From contig NZ_BBYG01000021.1 of assembly GCF_001184025.1 (NCBI RefSeq), positions 186,001-250,000 on the forward strand: 64,000 nt of DNA. Direction: 5' to 3'. This DNA comes from Streptomyces maremycinicus. Its GTDB lineage: Bacteria; Actinomycetota; Actinomycetes; Streptomycetales; Streptomycetaceae. Position 1 is the stretch's first letter; every line of letters starts with the position of its first letter. Under the pieces are notes generated by a model, which saw nothing but the letters and a program-made list of their open reading frames with translations, made no database searches and was not told the origin of the DNA. A program made the position numbers and the translations under genes. This document shows, in pieces, positions 9,401 to 17,074 of the stretch.

Positions 9401-10117
9401 CGCGCCGACGTCCCAGGCCTCCTCGTCCCCGCCCGCCGAGGCCTGCGAGGCGTGCGTGCCGCCGGCGGCCAGGACGGTCGCGACGAGGGTGTCGGCCCGC
9501 CCGAGGATCTCGTACAGCCCCGGATCCGCCCCGCGCAGCGAACCGCAGTACACCGGAAGGGCGTTGGCGCCGCGTGCCTCGACGGCGTCGCACAGCGTGT
9601 CCACGAAGGCGGTGTTCCCGCTCAGTTCGTGCGCCCGGTAGAAGAGCACCCCGACGGTCGGCCGCCCCTCGACGAGGGCCCGCTCGCCGTGGACGCCGAA
9701 CTCGGGCATCTTCCGCGGCTCGAGGAACCCCTCACCGGTCAGCAGCACGGTGTCGGAGAGGAACCGGGCCAGCTCGGTCAGGTTGGCGGGCCCGCCCTCG
9801 ACGAGATAGCGCAGCGCCTCCGCCACCACACCGGCGGGCACCGACGACTCGGCCATCAGCTCCGCGTCGGGCACGGCCTCGCCGCCCAGCAGCACCGTCG
9901 GCACCCCGGACGCCCTGAGCGCGGCGAGCCCGTCCTCCCAGGCCCGCTTGCCGCCGAGCAGCCGGACGACGGCGATGTCCGCGCCGTCGAGGAGCGCGGG
10001 GAGTTCCCCGGCGACGTCCACCCGGGTCGGGTTGCCGATCCGGTACGAGGCGCCGGTGGCGGCCCGGGCCGCCAGCAGATCGGTGTCGGCGGTCGACAAC
10101 AACAACACTGTGCTCAT
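6461..10117 (-). CDS. cobN: Cobaltochelatase large subunit CobN
   Basis: Porphyrin-binding catalytic subunit that inserts cobalt into hydrogenobyrinic acid a,c-diamide; its presence marks the aerobic, late-cobalt pathway. 1218 residues, normal for CobN. Recognised from the start MSTVLLLSTADTDLL, the middle HMGKHGTMEWLPGKG stretch, VYPFIVNDPGEGTQAKRRGHA, and the conserved C-terminal part (FRDAFPHVV and ETHRVFRARVVNPRWMAAM). The ATG overlaps the cobQ stop by 4 bp (10114-10117) and the gene overlaps the chelatase start by 4 bp. CobN and its ATPase partner being adjacent supports a dedicated cobalt chelatase. Confidence 0.96.
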   Translation of the reverse strand: MSTVLLLSTADTDLLAARAATGASYRIGNPTRVDVAGELPALLDGADIAVVRLLGGKRAWEDGLAALRASGVPTVLLGGEAVPDAELMAESSVPAGVVAEALRYLVEGGPANLTELARFLSDTVLLTGEGFLEPRKMPEFGVHGERALVEGRPTVGVLFYRAHELSGNTAFVDTLCDAVEARGANALPVYCGSLRGADPGLYEILGRADTLVATVLAAGGTHASQASAGGDEEAWDVGALAELDIPVLQGLCLTSSKSAWEESDAALSPMDAAMQVAIPEFDGRIVTVPFSFKEQGPDDVPVYIADPERAGRVAGIAVRHALLRHKPNAEKKLALVFTAYPTKHSRVGNAVGLDTPASAIRVLDALRDAGYGVQGHPDNGDELIHRLINAGGHDVEWLTEEQLAAAPARVPLADYRAWFDRLDPGLRDGMLEAWGEPPGSLYVDGDDIVLASLRFGNVVVMIQPPRGFGENPIAIYHDPDMPPSHHYMAAYRWLENSFGADAIVHMGKHGTMEWLPGKGLGLSGGCAPDAVLGDLPLVYPFIVNDPGEGTQAKRRGHATVVDHLVPPMARADTYGDLAKLEQLLDEYALVSDLDPTKAPAVRAQIWTLVKAAELHHDLHVDDQPGDDDFDSFVMHIDGYLCEIKDVQIRDGLHILGGGPVGEARVNLVLAVLRASQVWGGQANALPGLRAALAAHFGLVEKELLAEPGAPVKVPVELTDLVAGPARSAADAVDLLEQLCRRIAEGAEERGWAVAGSRDLVREVLGTELPDAVAVLEFACTEVVPRLARTTDEIGHILKALDGGYVPAGPSGSPTRGLVNVLPTGRNFYSVDPKAIPSRLSWEVGQALADSLVQRYLQDTGAYPKSVGLTVWGTSAMRTQGDDIAEILALLGCRPVWDDASRRVTGFEVVPLEELGRPRIDVTVRISGFFRDAFPHVVALIDDAVRAVAELAEPAGSNFVRAHVEEDTAAHGDRRRATARVFGSKPGAYGAGLLPLIDARNWRSDADLAEVYAVWGGYAYGRGLDGRAARGDMETAFKRIAVAAKNVDTREHDLVDADDYFQYHGGMVAMVRHLTGANPEAYVGDSATPDQVRTRTLGEETHRVFRARVVNPRWMAAMRRHGYKGAFEMAATVDYLFGYDATAGVVDDWMYEKLSAEYVFDAENRDFMKKSNPWALRGITERLLEAADRGLWAEPDADTIERLRATYLELEGDLEGDDK

Positions 10118-11634
10118 GCGGGCGCTCCCGGTGGAATGAAAGGCAGTCCTTGCGGCGCGCCCGACTCGATGAGCCGCCGGAGCGCGTCGGTGTCCGCGTG
10201 CTGTTCGATGAGGTCGCCGAGCCGGTCGAGCTGCTCCTCGCGCAGCGCGGCGAACGAGGTGTCGGCGGCCGGTACGAAACGACGGCCCGCGGCGGCCGCC
10301 ACCTCGCGCAGGAAGGCCCGCCGGAATCCGTCCGACTCCAGTGAGCCGTGCCAGTGCGTGCCCCAGGCGCCGCCGACCCGGCAGCCGTCCAGGAAGGCCT
10401 CGCCGCCCAGGACTTCGGCGACCCCGTGATGGATCTCGTACCCCTCGACCCGCTCGCCGAGGGCTTCGCCGACGGGCCGGGTGAGGGTCTTCTCGCGGGC
10501 GAACCGCACCCGTACGGGCAGGATCCCGAGGCCCGCCACCCGCCCGCGGCGGCTCTCGACGTCGTCCTCGATGTGCTCGCCCAGGATCTGGAATCCGCCG
10601 CAGATGCCGAGGACGGGCCGCTGCTCGGCGGCCCTGCGCAGGATCGCGTCGGCCAGCCCCCGCTCGCGCAGCCACTCCAGGGCGCGCACGGTCCCCCGGG
10701 TCCCCGGGATCACCACCAGGTCGGCGTCGGCCAGCTCCTCCGGCCGGTCCACGAACCGCACGACGACGCCGGGTTCGGCGGCCAGCGCGTCCACGTCCGT
10801 GAAGTTGGACATGAGGGGGATCGCGCAGACGGCGACCCGCAGCACGTCCTCGCCGACGGGCGGGGCGGTGGTCGACTCCCGCACGGTGCCGCGCAGCGAG
10901 ACCCTCAGGCCGTCCTCCTCGTCGATGCCGAGTCCGTGCCGGAACGGCAGCACGCCGTAGCTGCGCCGCCCGGTGAGCCCGTGCAGCATGTCCAGACCCG
11001 GCTCCAGCAGGGAGACGTCCCCCCGGAACTTGTTGACCAGGAACCCGGCGACCAGCTCCTGGTCCTCGGGCGAGAGCAGGGCGACGGTGCCGAAGAAGGA
11101 GGCGAAGACGCCGCCGCGGTCGATGTCGCCGACCACGAGCACGGGCAGCCGCGCGCCCCGCGCGATCCCCATGTTCACGATGTCGGTCCGCCGGAGATTG
11201 ATCTCGGCCGGACTGCCCGCCCCCTCACAGATCACCGCGTCATACGTGCCCCGCAACTCGGCGAGGCAGTCTAGAACGGTGCCGAGGAGTTTCCGCTGAC
11301 GGCCCCCGTGATACCCGCGGGCACTCATCTCCCCCACCGGCTTGCCGAGGAGCACGACCTGACTGCTCTGCTCACCCCCCGGCTTGAGCAGCACGGGGTT
11401 CATCAGCGCGGTCGGCTCCACCCGGCAGGCCTGGGCCTGCATGGCCTGGGCCCGCCCGATCTCGGCGCCCTCCGTCGTCACGAACGAGTTGAGGGACATG
11501 TTCTGCGCCTTGAACGGCGCGACCTTCACCCCCTGCCGCACCAGCCACCGGCAGATGCCGGCCGTGACGACGCTCTTGCCCGCGTCGGAGGTGGTGCCGG
11601 CGACGAGGAGCCCCCCGCCCAGACCACCGCTCAT
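10114..11634 (-). CDS. cobQ: Cobyric acid synthase
   Basis: Amidates side chains b, d, e and g of adenosylcobyrinic acid a,c-diamide using glutamine and ATP. 506 residues. The ATPase motif GTTSDAGKS lies at 13-21, followed by APFKAQNMSLNS, diagnostic of CobQ. The C-terminal glutamine amidotransferase has the nucleophile Cys in GICGGFQILG (about 335) and EIHHG. ATG at 11634 overlaps the cobD stop by 4 bp; the 3' end overlaps cobN by 4 bp. Confidence 0.96.
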   Translation of the reverse strand: MSGGLGGGLLVAGTTSDAGKSVVTAGICRWLVRQGVKVAPFKAQNMSLNSFVTTEGAEIGRAQAMQAQACRVEPTALMNPVLLKPGGEQSSQVVLLGKPVGEMSARGYHGGRQRKLLGTVLDCLAELRGTYDAVICEGAGSPAEINLRRTDIVNMGIARGARLPVLVVGDIDRGGVFASFFGTVALLSPEDQELVAGFLVNKFRGDVSLLEPGLDMLHGLTGRRSYGVLPFRHGLGIDEEDGLRVSLRGTVRESTTAPPVGEDVLRVAVCAIPLMSNFTDVDALAAEPGVVVRFVDRPEELADADLVVIPGTRGTVRALEWLRERGLADAILRRAAEQRPVLGICGGFQILGEHIEDDVESRRGRVAGLGILPVRVRFAREKTLTRPVGEALGERVEGYEIHHGVAEVLGGEAFLDGCRVGGAWGTHWHGSLESDGFRRAFLREVAAAAGRRFVPAADTSFAALREEQLDRLGDLIEQHADTDALRRLIESGAPQGLPFIPPGAPA

Positions 11635-12617
11635 GTCGTACGCTCCTTCGGCTGGTTCCTCGCGGCGCCGCGGCCGGCGACGGCGCGGCCGGCGGCGATG
11701 CGCGCGGCGACGGTGACGCCGAGCGCGAGCAGGCCGACACGGCGGGAGAGCCGCGCGGCACGTTCGATGTCCCGGACGACGACGGGCCGTCCGGCCGCGC
11801 CGTTCAGCACGGGCCGGTGCTCGATCCGGCCGCCGTACGACAGGGTCCCGCCCAGCCGCACCCCGAGGGCGCCCGCGAAGGACGCCTCCACCGGGCCGGC
11901 GTTGGGACTGGGATGCTTGCGCGCGTCGGCCCGCCAGGCCCGCACGGCGCCCCGGGGATCGTCCCCGGCGACGGCGGCGAGCACGGCGGTGAGCCGGGCT
12001 CCCGGCCAGCCGGCGACGTCGTCGAGGCGGGCGGCGGCCCAGCCGTAGCGCAGATACCTCGGCGACCGGTGACCGACCATGGCGTCCAGGGTGTTGACGG
12101 CCCGGAACCCGAGCAGGCCCGGCACCCCGCCCACGGCCCCCCACACCAGCGCCCCCACGACGGCGTCGGAGGTGTTCTCGGCGACGGACTCCACGACGGC
12201 CCGGGCGATCCCGTCGGCGTCCAGCGCCTGCGGGTCCCGCCCGCACAGGTGCGGCAGCCGTTCCCGGGCGCCCTCGACGTCGCCCGCCTCGAGCGCCCGC
12301 CCGACGGTCCGGGCCTCCCGGACCAGGGAACTGCCCCCGACGACGGCCCAGGTGGCGGCGCAGACCAGTGCGACGGTGGCGACGGGGGAGCGGCGCACGG
12401 CCCGCTCGGCGGCCGCTCCCAGGGCCACGGCCCCGCCGGCGCACACCAGGGCGTGGACGGCGCCGCGTCCCCGGTGGTCCCGCCACAGCAGCCGCTCGAC
12501 GGCACCGGCGGCCCGTCCGAACGCGGCGACCGGATGCCCCCGGCGCGGATCGCCGAGCAGCAGGTCGCCCAGAAGGCCGGTGACGGCGCCGTACGCGTAG
12601 AGGCGATCGGCACGCAT
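11631..12617 (-). CDS. cobD: Adenosylcobinamide-phosphate synthase (CobD/CbiB)
   Basis: Membrane protein that attaches the aminopropanol arm (or its phosphate) to cobyric acid. 328 residues with several hydrophobic segments. Family signatures are GDPRRGHPVAAFGR (22-35), VESVAENTSDAVVG, FRAVNTLDAMVGH and KHPSPNAGPVEASFAGALGV. It is the first gene of the cob operon, about 100 bp downstream of the cobalamin riboswitch, so corrinoid level should control the whole transcript. It overlaps cobQ by 4 bp. Streptomyces annotations use either cobD or cbiB. Confidence 0.94.
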   Translation of the reverse strand: MRADRLYAYGAVTGLLGDLLLGDPRRGHPVAAFGRAAGAVERLLWRDHRGRGAVHALVCAGGAVALGAAAERAVRRSPVATVALVCAATWAVVGGSSLVREARTVGRALEAGDVEGARERLPHLCGRDPQALDADGIARAVVESVAENTSDAVVGALVWGAVGGVPGLLGFRAVNTLDAMVGHRSPRYLRYGWAAARLDDVAGWPGARLTAVLAAVAGDDPRGAVRAWRADARKHPSPNAGPVEASFAGALGVRLGGTLSYGGRIEHRPVLNGAAGRPVVVRDIERAARLSRRVGLLALGVTVAARIAAGRAVAGRGAARNQPKERTT

Positions 12618-12721
12618 CGGCTCAGCCGGCCGTGGGGCCGGGCAGTGAACTGGTGCGGTACCTCAACGGCCGAGCGAGCATGGCGATATGTCCTCACTCA
12701 GGGTGTCCACGCCCTGGTTCG

Positions 12722-12828
12722 ACGAGACCGGCGGCGAGAGTTCCTGGCTCCCGGGGGTTTCTACCCCGGTGACAGTGGCGGGACCGCGCCGGATTCGCAC
12801 CGGCTTCCTCTTCTGCCGCCGTACATGG
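12722..12828 (-). ncRNA. Cobalamin riboswitch upstream of cobD
   Basis: Read on the minus strand, the leader contains in order the conserved core GAAGCCGGTGCGAATCCGGC, CGGTCCCGCCACTGT, a GGGGT-AGA-AACCCC hairpin, and the B12 box GGGAGCCAGGAACTC. The closing stem pairs GCGGC..AGAG (plus-strand 12808-12819) with CTCTCGCCGC (12731-12740). These are the signature blocks of the adenosylcobalamin riboswitch class. Boundaries are approximate: it appears compact, without an obvious long 5' peripheral domain. It should repress cobD-cobQ-cobN-chlID-cobO-cobB-cobI when cobalamin is abundant. Confidence 0.92.
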
Positions 12829-12835
12829 CTCGGGC

Positions 12836-12864
12836 AGTCCACCACGGCCCGCAAGAGCCGTCAA
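12836..12864 (-). promoter_or_regulatory. Candidate cob operon promoter overlapping an inverted repeat
   Basis: On the minus strand a -35-like TTGACG (12859-12864) and a weak -10-like TGGACT (12836-12841) are 17 bp apart, placing the transcript start just before the riboswitch core. The -35 overlaps a perfect inverted repeat GTCAAC-TTGCT-GTTGAC (12860-12876, plus-strand reading) that could be an operator. The -10 is a poor match, so this is an inference. Confidence 0.35.
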
Positions 12865-12938
12865 CTTGCTGTTGACCTGCGAGGCTGGAGTGTGCAGAAC
12901 CCCACACAGGAGTGGTCGGCACGGCCACGAACGCCGAA

Positions 12939-12969
12939 GGGTGCGGGACGGTGAATCCGTCCCGCACCC
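12939..12969 (-). terminator. Hairpin terminator after the small membrane protein/PiT operon
   Basis: A perfect 12-bp inverted repeat, GGGTGCGGGACG and CGTCCCGCACCC, with a 7-nt loop lies 44 bp past the stop of the last gene of the minus-strand pit operon. There is no long U tract, as usual for Streptomyces. Confidence 0.8.
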
Positions 12970-13012
12970 CAGGGGTGTTCGGGTGCCGCGTGCCGCGTGT
13001 GCGGACGGGGCG

Positions 13013-13234
13013 TCAGGCGACGATCAGTGAGATCCCGTACGCCACCGCCGCCGCGCAGGCCGCGAAGCAGGCGTACGCGCCGGTCACCGCGAGGGTGGCC
13101 GAGCCGCCCTGCGCCGACGCGCGTTCCTGCCGCGACAGGCCCATGACGCCGAGGGTGAACAGGGCGACGAGGCCCACGGTGACCACGAGGCTGACGCCGA
13201 AGACGGAGCCCAGGGCTGCCCAGTCGATCTTCAT
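13013..13234 (-). CDS. Small two-helix membrane protein
   Basis: 73 residues with two hydrophobic helices (about 8-32 and 48-72) joined by a short polar loop with SRQERASAQ. It lies 34 bp downstream of the PiT phosphate transporter gene on the same strand and upstream of a shared terminator, so it is likely co-transcribed. As I recall, Streptomyces pit genes are usually followed by such a small membrane protein; a role as transporter partner is inferred from position only. No catalytic motif is visible. Confidence 0.8.
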   Translation of the reverse strand: MKIDWAALGSVFGVSLVVTVGLVALFTLGVMGLSRQERASAQGGSATLAVTGAYACFAACAAAVAYGISLIVA

Positions 13235-13268
13235 GCTGCTTCTCTTCCTTCGTACCGGGAGCGCGGGC

Positions 13269-14537
13269 TCAGACAGCCGCGGCCGGGGGAGCGGCGGGGG
13301 TCGCCGGCTCCGCGGCCGGGGCGGGGATCGTGGCCGTCAGGTCCGTCGTGCGGACGGCGGTGAGGTCCTCGGCCAGGGTGCCCGCGGGGGGCGGGGTGAC
13401 GGCGGCGATCGCCGTCGTGACGACACCCGCGGGCTCCTCGGGCGCGTTGACGTTGGAGGCGTCGACGACCTCGCGCCGGGAGACCTTCCAGATGGCCGCG
13501 CTGGAGGCGATCAGGAAGACCGCGACGAGGGCCGTGCCCCAGTCGCCGAGGCCGGTGACGGACTCGGCGAGCGCGCCCACCAGGGCCGCGGCCGGGAGCG
13601 TCAGGCCCCAGGCGACGAACATCCGGGTCGCGGTCGACCAGCGGACCACACCGCCCTTGCGGCCCAGTCCCGCGCCCATCACCGCACCGGAGACCGAGTG
13701 GGTGGTGGAGAGGGAGAAGCCGAGGTGCGAGGAGGCCAGGATGACCGTGGCCGCGCTGGTCTGGGCGGCGAAGCCCTGCTGCGGCTGGAGGTCGGTCAGG
13801 CCCTTGCCCATGGTGCGGATGATGCGCCAGCCGCCGAGGTAGGTGCCGAGCGCGATGGCCAGGCCGGCGGAGAGGATGACCCAGGTGGGCGGGTCGGAGT
13901 CGGGGGCCACGGCGCCGCCGGCCACCAGGGCCAGGGTGATGATGCCCATCGTCTTCTGCGCGTCGTTGGTGCCGTGGGCGAGGGAGACCAGGCCGGCCGA
14001 GGCGATCTGGCCCGCGCGGTAGCCCTTGGCCGCCGCCTTGCCGTCGGCCTTCTTGCCGAGGGTGTAGGAGAGCCGGGTCGCGAGCATCGCCGCGACACCC
14101 GCGACGATCGGTGCCGCGATCGCCGGGATCAGCACCTTGGTGACCAGGGCATCACCGTGCACCGCGCCCAGGCCGGCCGAGGCGATGGTGGCGCCGATCA
14201 GACCGCCCATCAGGGCGTGCGAGGAACTGGACGGCAGGCCGACCAGCCAGGTCAGCAGATTCCAGAGGATCGCGCCGACCAGGGCGGCGAAGATGACCTC
14301 GGGACGGATGCCGGTCTCGTCGACGAGACCCTTGGAGATCGTGTTGGCGACCTCCACCGAGAGAAATGCGCCCACAAGGTTGAGCGCGGCGGACATGGCC
14401 ACCGCGACCTTGGGCTTGAGTGCACCGGTCGAGATGGTGGTGGCCATCGCGTTGGCGGTGTCGTGGAAACCGTTCGTGAAATCGAACGCGAGTGCGGTTA
14501 CCACCACAATCGCGAGGATCAGCGAGAAGCTTTCCAT
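13269..14537 (-). CDS. pit: Inorganic phosphate transporter, PiT family
   Basis: Low-affinity phosphate (or metal-phosphate) symporter of the PiT/PHO-4 family in the cytoplasmic membrane. 422 residues. The two inverted family signatures are visible: DFTNGFHDTANA (19-30) and HGTNDAQKTMG (188-198); PSSSSHAL (102-109) and the second-half LGFSLSTTHSVSGAVMG are the matching substrate-site loops. The C-terminal about 50 residues are Ala/Pro/Thr-rich and probably disordered. A PHO-box-like repeat lies 48 bp upstream of the ATG, suggesting control by the PhoR-PhoP phosphate-starvation system. Confidence 0.93.
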   Translation of the reverse strand: MESFSLILAIVVVTALAFDFTNGFHDTANAMATTISTGALKPKVAVAMSAALNLVGAFLSVEVANTISKGLVDETGIRPEVIFAALVGAILWNLLTWLVGLPSSSSHALMGGLIGATIASAGLGAVHGDALVTKVLIPAIAAPIVAGVAAMLATRLSYTLGKKADGKAAAKGYRAGQIASAGLVSLAHGTNDAQKTMGIITLALVAGGAVAPDSDPPTWVILSAGLAIALGTYLGGWRIIRTMGKGLTDLQPQQGFAAQTSAATVILASSHLGFSLSTTHSVSGAVMGAGLGRKGGVVRWSTATRMFVAWGLTLPAAALVGALAESVTGLGDWGTALVAVFLIASSAAIWKVSRREVVDASNVNAPEEPAGVVTTAIAAVTPPPAGTLAEDLTAVRTTDLTATIPAPAAEPATPAAPPAAAV

Positions 14538-14584
14538 TTACCCAGGCAATCGTTCGAAGTCATTGGCGCGTTGACCGTAGGCAA

Positions 14585-14606
14585 TCTGGGTGAACGGAAG
14601 ATGAAC
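14585..14606 (-). promoter_or_regulatory. Candidate PHO box (PhoP direct repeats) before pit
   Basis: On the minus strand two contiguous 11-nt units, GTTCATCTTCC and GTTCACCCAGA, both begin with GTTCA, the conserved start of Streptomyces PhoP direct-repeat units. The site is 48 bp upstream of the pit ATG. The rest of the 14538-14844 gap shows nothing else I recognise. Confidence 0.55.
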
Positions 14607-14844
14607 TGGGAACGGCATCAGGGTGTCTGTATACGGGGGTCGGGGCGGGCTCCCACGACCGCCCCGGCGCCGAGGTCGGGCGCCGTACGGTCACCCGTCC
14701 CCGGCGGGCCCGCGCGGCGGCGTCCCGGAGCCGCGAAAGAGATTCCGGTCACGCCGCGCCGGTCCGCTGCCGCAGTGCCCGTGGCGGACGCTCCACAGGG
14801 CGTGACCGGCGGCGGTCGCGGGTGCCTGCTGGCAGGATCACGGC

Positions 14845-15576
14845 ATGGCTGAGCAGTGGCGCGAGCAGGGGGACGCCCGGGGCGACCGGGACGGCGTACG
14901 GGACGTGACGCAGGAGCGGGGGAGGCACGCGGTACTCGAGGAGGCACGCGCCTGGGAGGCGCTGGTGACGGCGGCCCGCCGCACCGTGACCGACGGGCTG
15001 GTCGTCGGCACCTCCGGCAACGTCTCCGTACGCGTGGGCGACACCGTGCTCGTCACCCCGTCGGGCGTACCCTACGAGCGGCTCACCCCGGACGACGTCA
15101 CGGGCGTCGACCTCACCGGCCGGCAGGTGCTCGGCACGCTGCGCCCGACGAGCGAGCTGCCCATGCACCTCGCCGTCTACCGCGGCACGGACGCCGGGGC
15201 GATCGTCCACACCCACGCCGTGCACGCGACCGCCGTCTCGACCCTCGTCACCGAGCTCCCCCTCGTCCACTACATGGCCGGCGCGCTCGGCGGACCCGTC
15301 CGGGTCGCCCCCTACGCGACCTACGGCACCGAGGAGTTGGCCGAGAACACCCTGCGCGCCCTCGCCGACCGCAGCGGCTGCCTCCTGCGCAACCACGGCA
15401 CCCTCACCCACGGCGCCACCCTCGACCAGGCCTACGACCGCACCGCCCAACTGGAGTGGATGTGCCGCCTGTGGCTGACGGCGTCGTCCGTACCCGGCCT
15501 GAACCCGACGCTTCTGACGGAGGGGCAGGTCGCGGAGGCGGGCGAGCGGCTGCGCGGCTACGGGCAGCGGGACTGA
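14845..15576 (+). CDS. Class II aldolase/adducin family protein
   Basis: Zinc-dependent aldolase-like enzyme related to L-fuculose-phosphate aldolase. 243 residues. The phosphate-binding GTSGNVSVR lies at 55-63, SE at 103-104, the metal ligands HTH at 122-124 and a third His in NHG (183-185). The N-terminal about 25 residues are charged and unlike the core, so the true start could be further in. The sugar substrate cannot be read; a lone gene with no kinase or isomerase beside it, followed by a strong hairpin. Confidence 0.85.
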   Translation: MAEQWREQGDARGDRDGVRDVTQERGRHAVLEEARAWEALVTAARRTVTDGLVVGTSGNVSVRVGDTVLVTPSGVPYERLTPDDVTGVDLTGRQVLGTLRPTSELPMHLAVYRGTDAGAIVHTHAVHATAVSTLVTELPLVHYMAGALGGPVRVAPYATYGTEELAENTLRALADRSGCLLRNHGTLTHGATLDQAYDRTAQLEWMCRLWLTASSVPGLNPTLLTEGQVAEAGERLRGYGQRD

Positions 15577-15603
15577 CCTCACCCGTGCCTGCCGCTCCCC
15601 TCC

Positions 15604-15647
15604 CGTCCGTGCTGTTCCCCACCCCCGTCCGTGCTGTTCCCCACCCC
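15604..15647. repeat. Tandem duplication of a 22-bp unit
   Basis: Two adjacent exact copies of a 22-bp unit starting CGTCCGTGCTGTTCCCC (15604-15625 and 15626-15647) lie just after the aldolase stop codon and before the terminator hairpin. Confidence 0.8.
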
Positions 15648-15702
15648 CCGTTCGGGCTGCACCGCACCGCTGGTGAGCGCCCCTCACCTCACCGCGTCGG
15701 GA

Positions 15703-15753
15703 CCCGCCTTCCTCCCCCGGCCGGCCTCCACCACTGGCCGGGAGGAAGGCGGG
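15703..15753 (+). terminator. Strong hairpin between aldolase and hydrolase genes
   Basis: Perfect 14-bp arms CCCGCCTTCCTCCC (15703-15716) and GGGAGGAAGGCGGG (15740-15753), with an inner GGCC/GGCC pairing. Probably terminates the aldolase transcript; the next gene begins at 15770, so it could also sit in that gene's leader. Confidence 0.7.
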
Positions 15754-15769
15754 CCAGGACACTGGACGG

Positions 15770-16906
15770 GTGCGCACTGTCAAAGCGACGGCCGCTGCCG
15801 TCACCGCAGCCCTGGCCGCCGGCGCCGCCGGTGTCGCCGTCGGCCGGCTGGCCAGCGACGCCGCGCTGAAGGCGCCCGCCGGCCGGCCCCTGCCCACCGA
15901 ACCCCGGCTCACCGTCCACGGCACGGCCGCCGGCCAGATCACCCTCACCCGTGACCTGGCCGCCCTGCGCCCCGGCACCTACGGCCTCTCCGGCAACGGC
16001 TCCCACGCGGTCGTGGGCCCCGTCCTGCCCGCCGCCCCGCACTCCGCCGACACCGTCGTGCGCCGCCTGGAGCGGGTCACCCACGGCGCCCTGAACCCCG
16101 GCGACGCGGTCTGGCTCACCCCGAACCTCCATGTCGGCAACCCCGGCAGCGCCCTCGGTCTCGACCACGCCGACATCGACGTCCCCGGCGAGCTGGGCAA
16201 CCTGCCCGCCTGGTTCGTGCCCGGCCCGCGCCGCACCTGGGTGATCGCCGTCCACGGCCTGGGCACCACCCGGGAACACACCCTGAACCTCATGGGCTTC
16301 CTGCACCGCCGCCGCTTCCCCGTCCTCGCCCTCTCCCATCGCGGCGACCTCGGCGCGCCCCGCTCCCCGGACGGCCTGAACCACCTCGGCGAGACCGAGT
16401 GGCGCGACCTGGACGCGGCGATGCGGTACGCCGTGCGGTACGGCGCCGAACGCGTCGTGCTGTTCGGCTGGTCCACCGGCGCGACCATGGCCCTGCGCGC
16501 CGCCGCCGACTCCGGCCTGCGCGACCTCGTGTCCGGACTGGTGCTGGACTCCCCGGTCCTGGACTGGCGGACGACCGTGCGCGCCCTCGCGGCCGCCCGG
16601 CACACCCCGGGGGTGCTGCTGCCGCTCGCCGTACGGGCCGCCGAGGGCCGCACCGGGCTGCACACCGGTCCCGGCGGCCACGGGGACGCGATCGCCGATC
16701 CCGCCCGGCTGCGGGTGCCCACCCTCGTGCTGCACGGCCCCGACGACGCGGTCGCCCCCTGGGGCGCCTCCCGCCGCCTCGCCGCCCTCCGGCCCGAGCT
16801 GGTCACCCTGCACACGGTCCCGCACGCTCCGCACGGCGCCATGTGGAACCCCGACCCCGCGGCCTACGAGGAGGCCCTGCGCCGCTTCCTGACCCCGCTG
16901 ATGTGA
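15770..16906 (+). CDS. Alpha/beta hydrolase, membrane-anchored or exported
   Basis: 378 residues. An N-terminal hydrophobic Ala-rich stretch (about 8-26) looks like a signal anchor. The hydrolase core shows the oxyanion HGLGTT (162-167), nucleophile elbow GWSTG (233-237, Ser235), an acid in LHGPDDAV and a His in HAPHGAMW near the C-terminus. This is the arrangement of serine hydrolases/dienelactone hydrolase-like proteins acting outside the membrane. GTG start at 15770, closely downstream of a hairpin. Substrate unknown; no operon partner. Confidence 0.8.
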   Translation: MRTVKATAAAVTAALAAGAAGVAVGRLASDAALKAPAGRPLPTEPRLTVHGTAAGQITLTRDLAALRPGTYGLSGNGSHAVVGPVLPAAPHSADTVVRRLERVTHGALNPGDAVWLTPNLHVGNPGSALGLDHADIDVPGELGNLPAWFVPGPRRTWVIAVHGLGTTREHTLNLMGFLHRRRFPVLALSHRGDLGAPRSPDGLNHLGETEWRDLDAAMRYAVRYGAERVVLFGWSTGATMALRAAADSGLRDLVSGLVLDSPVLDWRTTVRALAAARHTPGVLLPLAVRAAEGRTGLHTGPGGHGDAIADPARLRVPTLVLHGPDDAVAPWGASRRLAALRPELVTLHTVPHAPHGAMWNPDPAAYEEALRRFLTPLM

Positions 16907-17074
16907 CCCGCCCGGCCGCGCCCCCGGACCGGTGCCGCTGGTTCCGTTTAACCCCGTACCACTGGCCTGAAGACGTCTGCTCACCCCTCACGGAACTGTG
17001 TGCCTTGGCCAGTCCCGTAGCCCGCCGTGACATTCCGTTTGGGTTTTCGGACCGTCAACCGGAAGACTGCACCC

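Noticed and set aside
4404..10675. Very long overlapping frames around the chelatase and cobN genes, some over 1000 codons, on either strand
   Set aside because: They are out-of-frame readings of GC-rich codons; translations are Arg/Gly/Ala-rich with no motifs, while the chosen frames contain clear family signatures.
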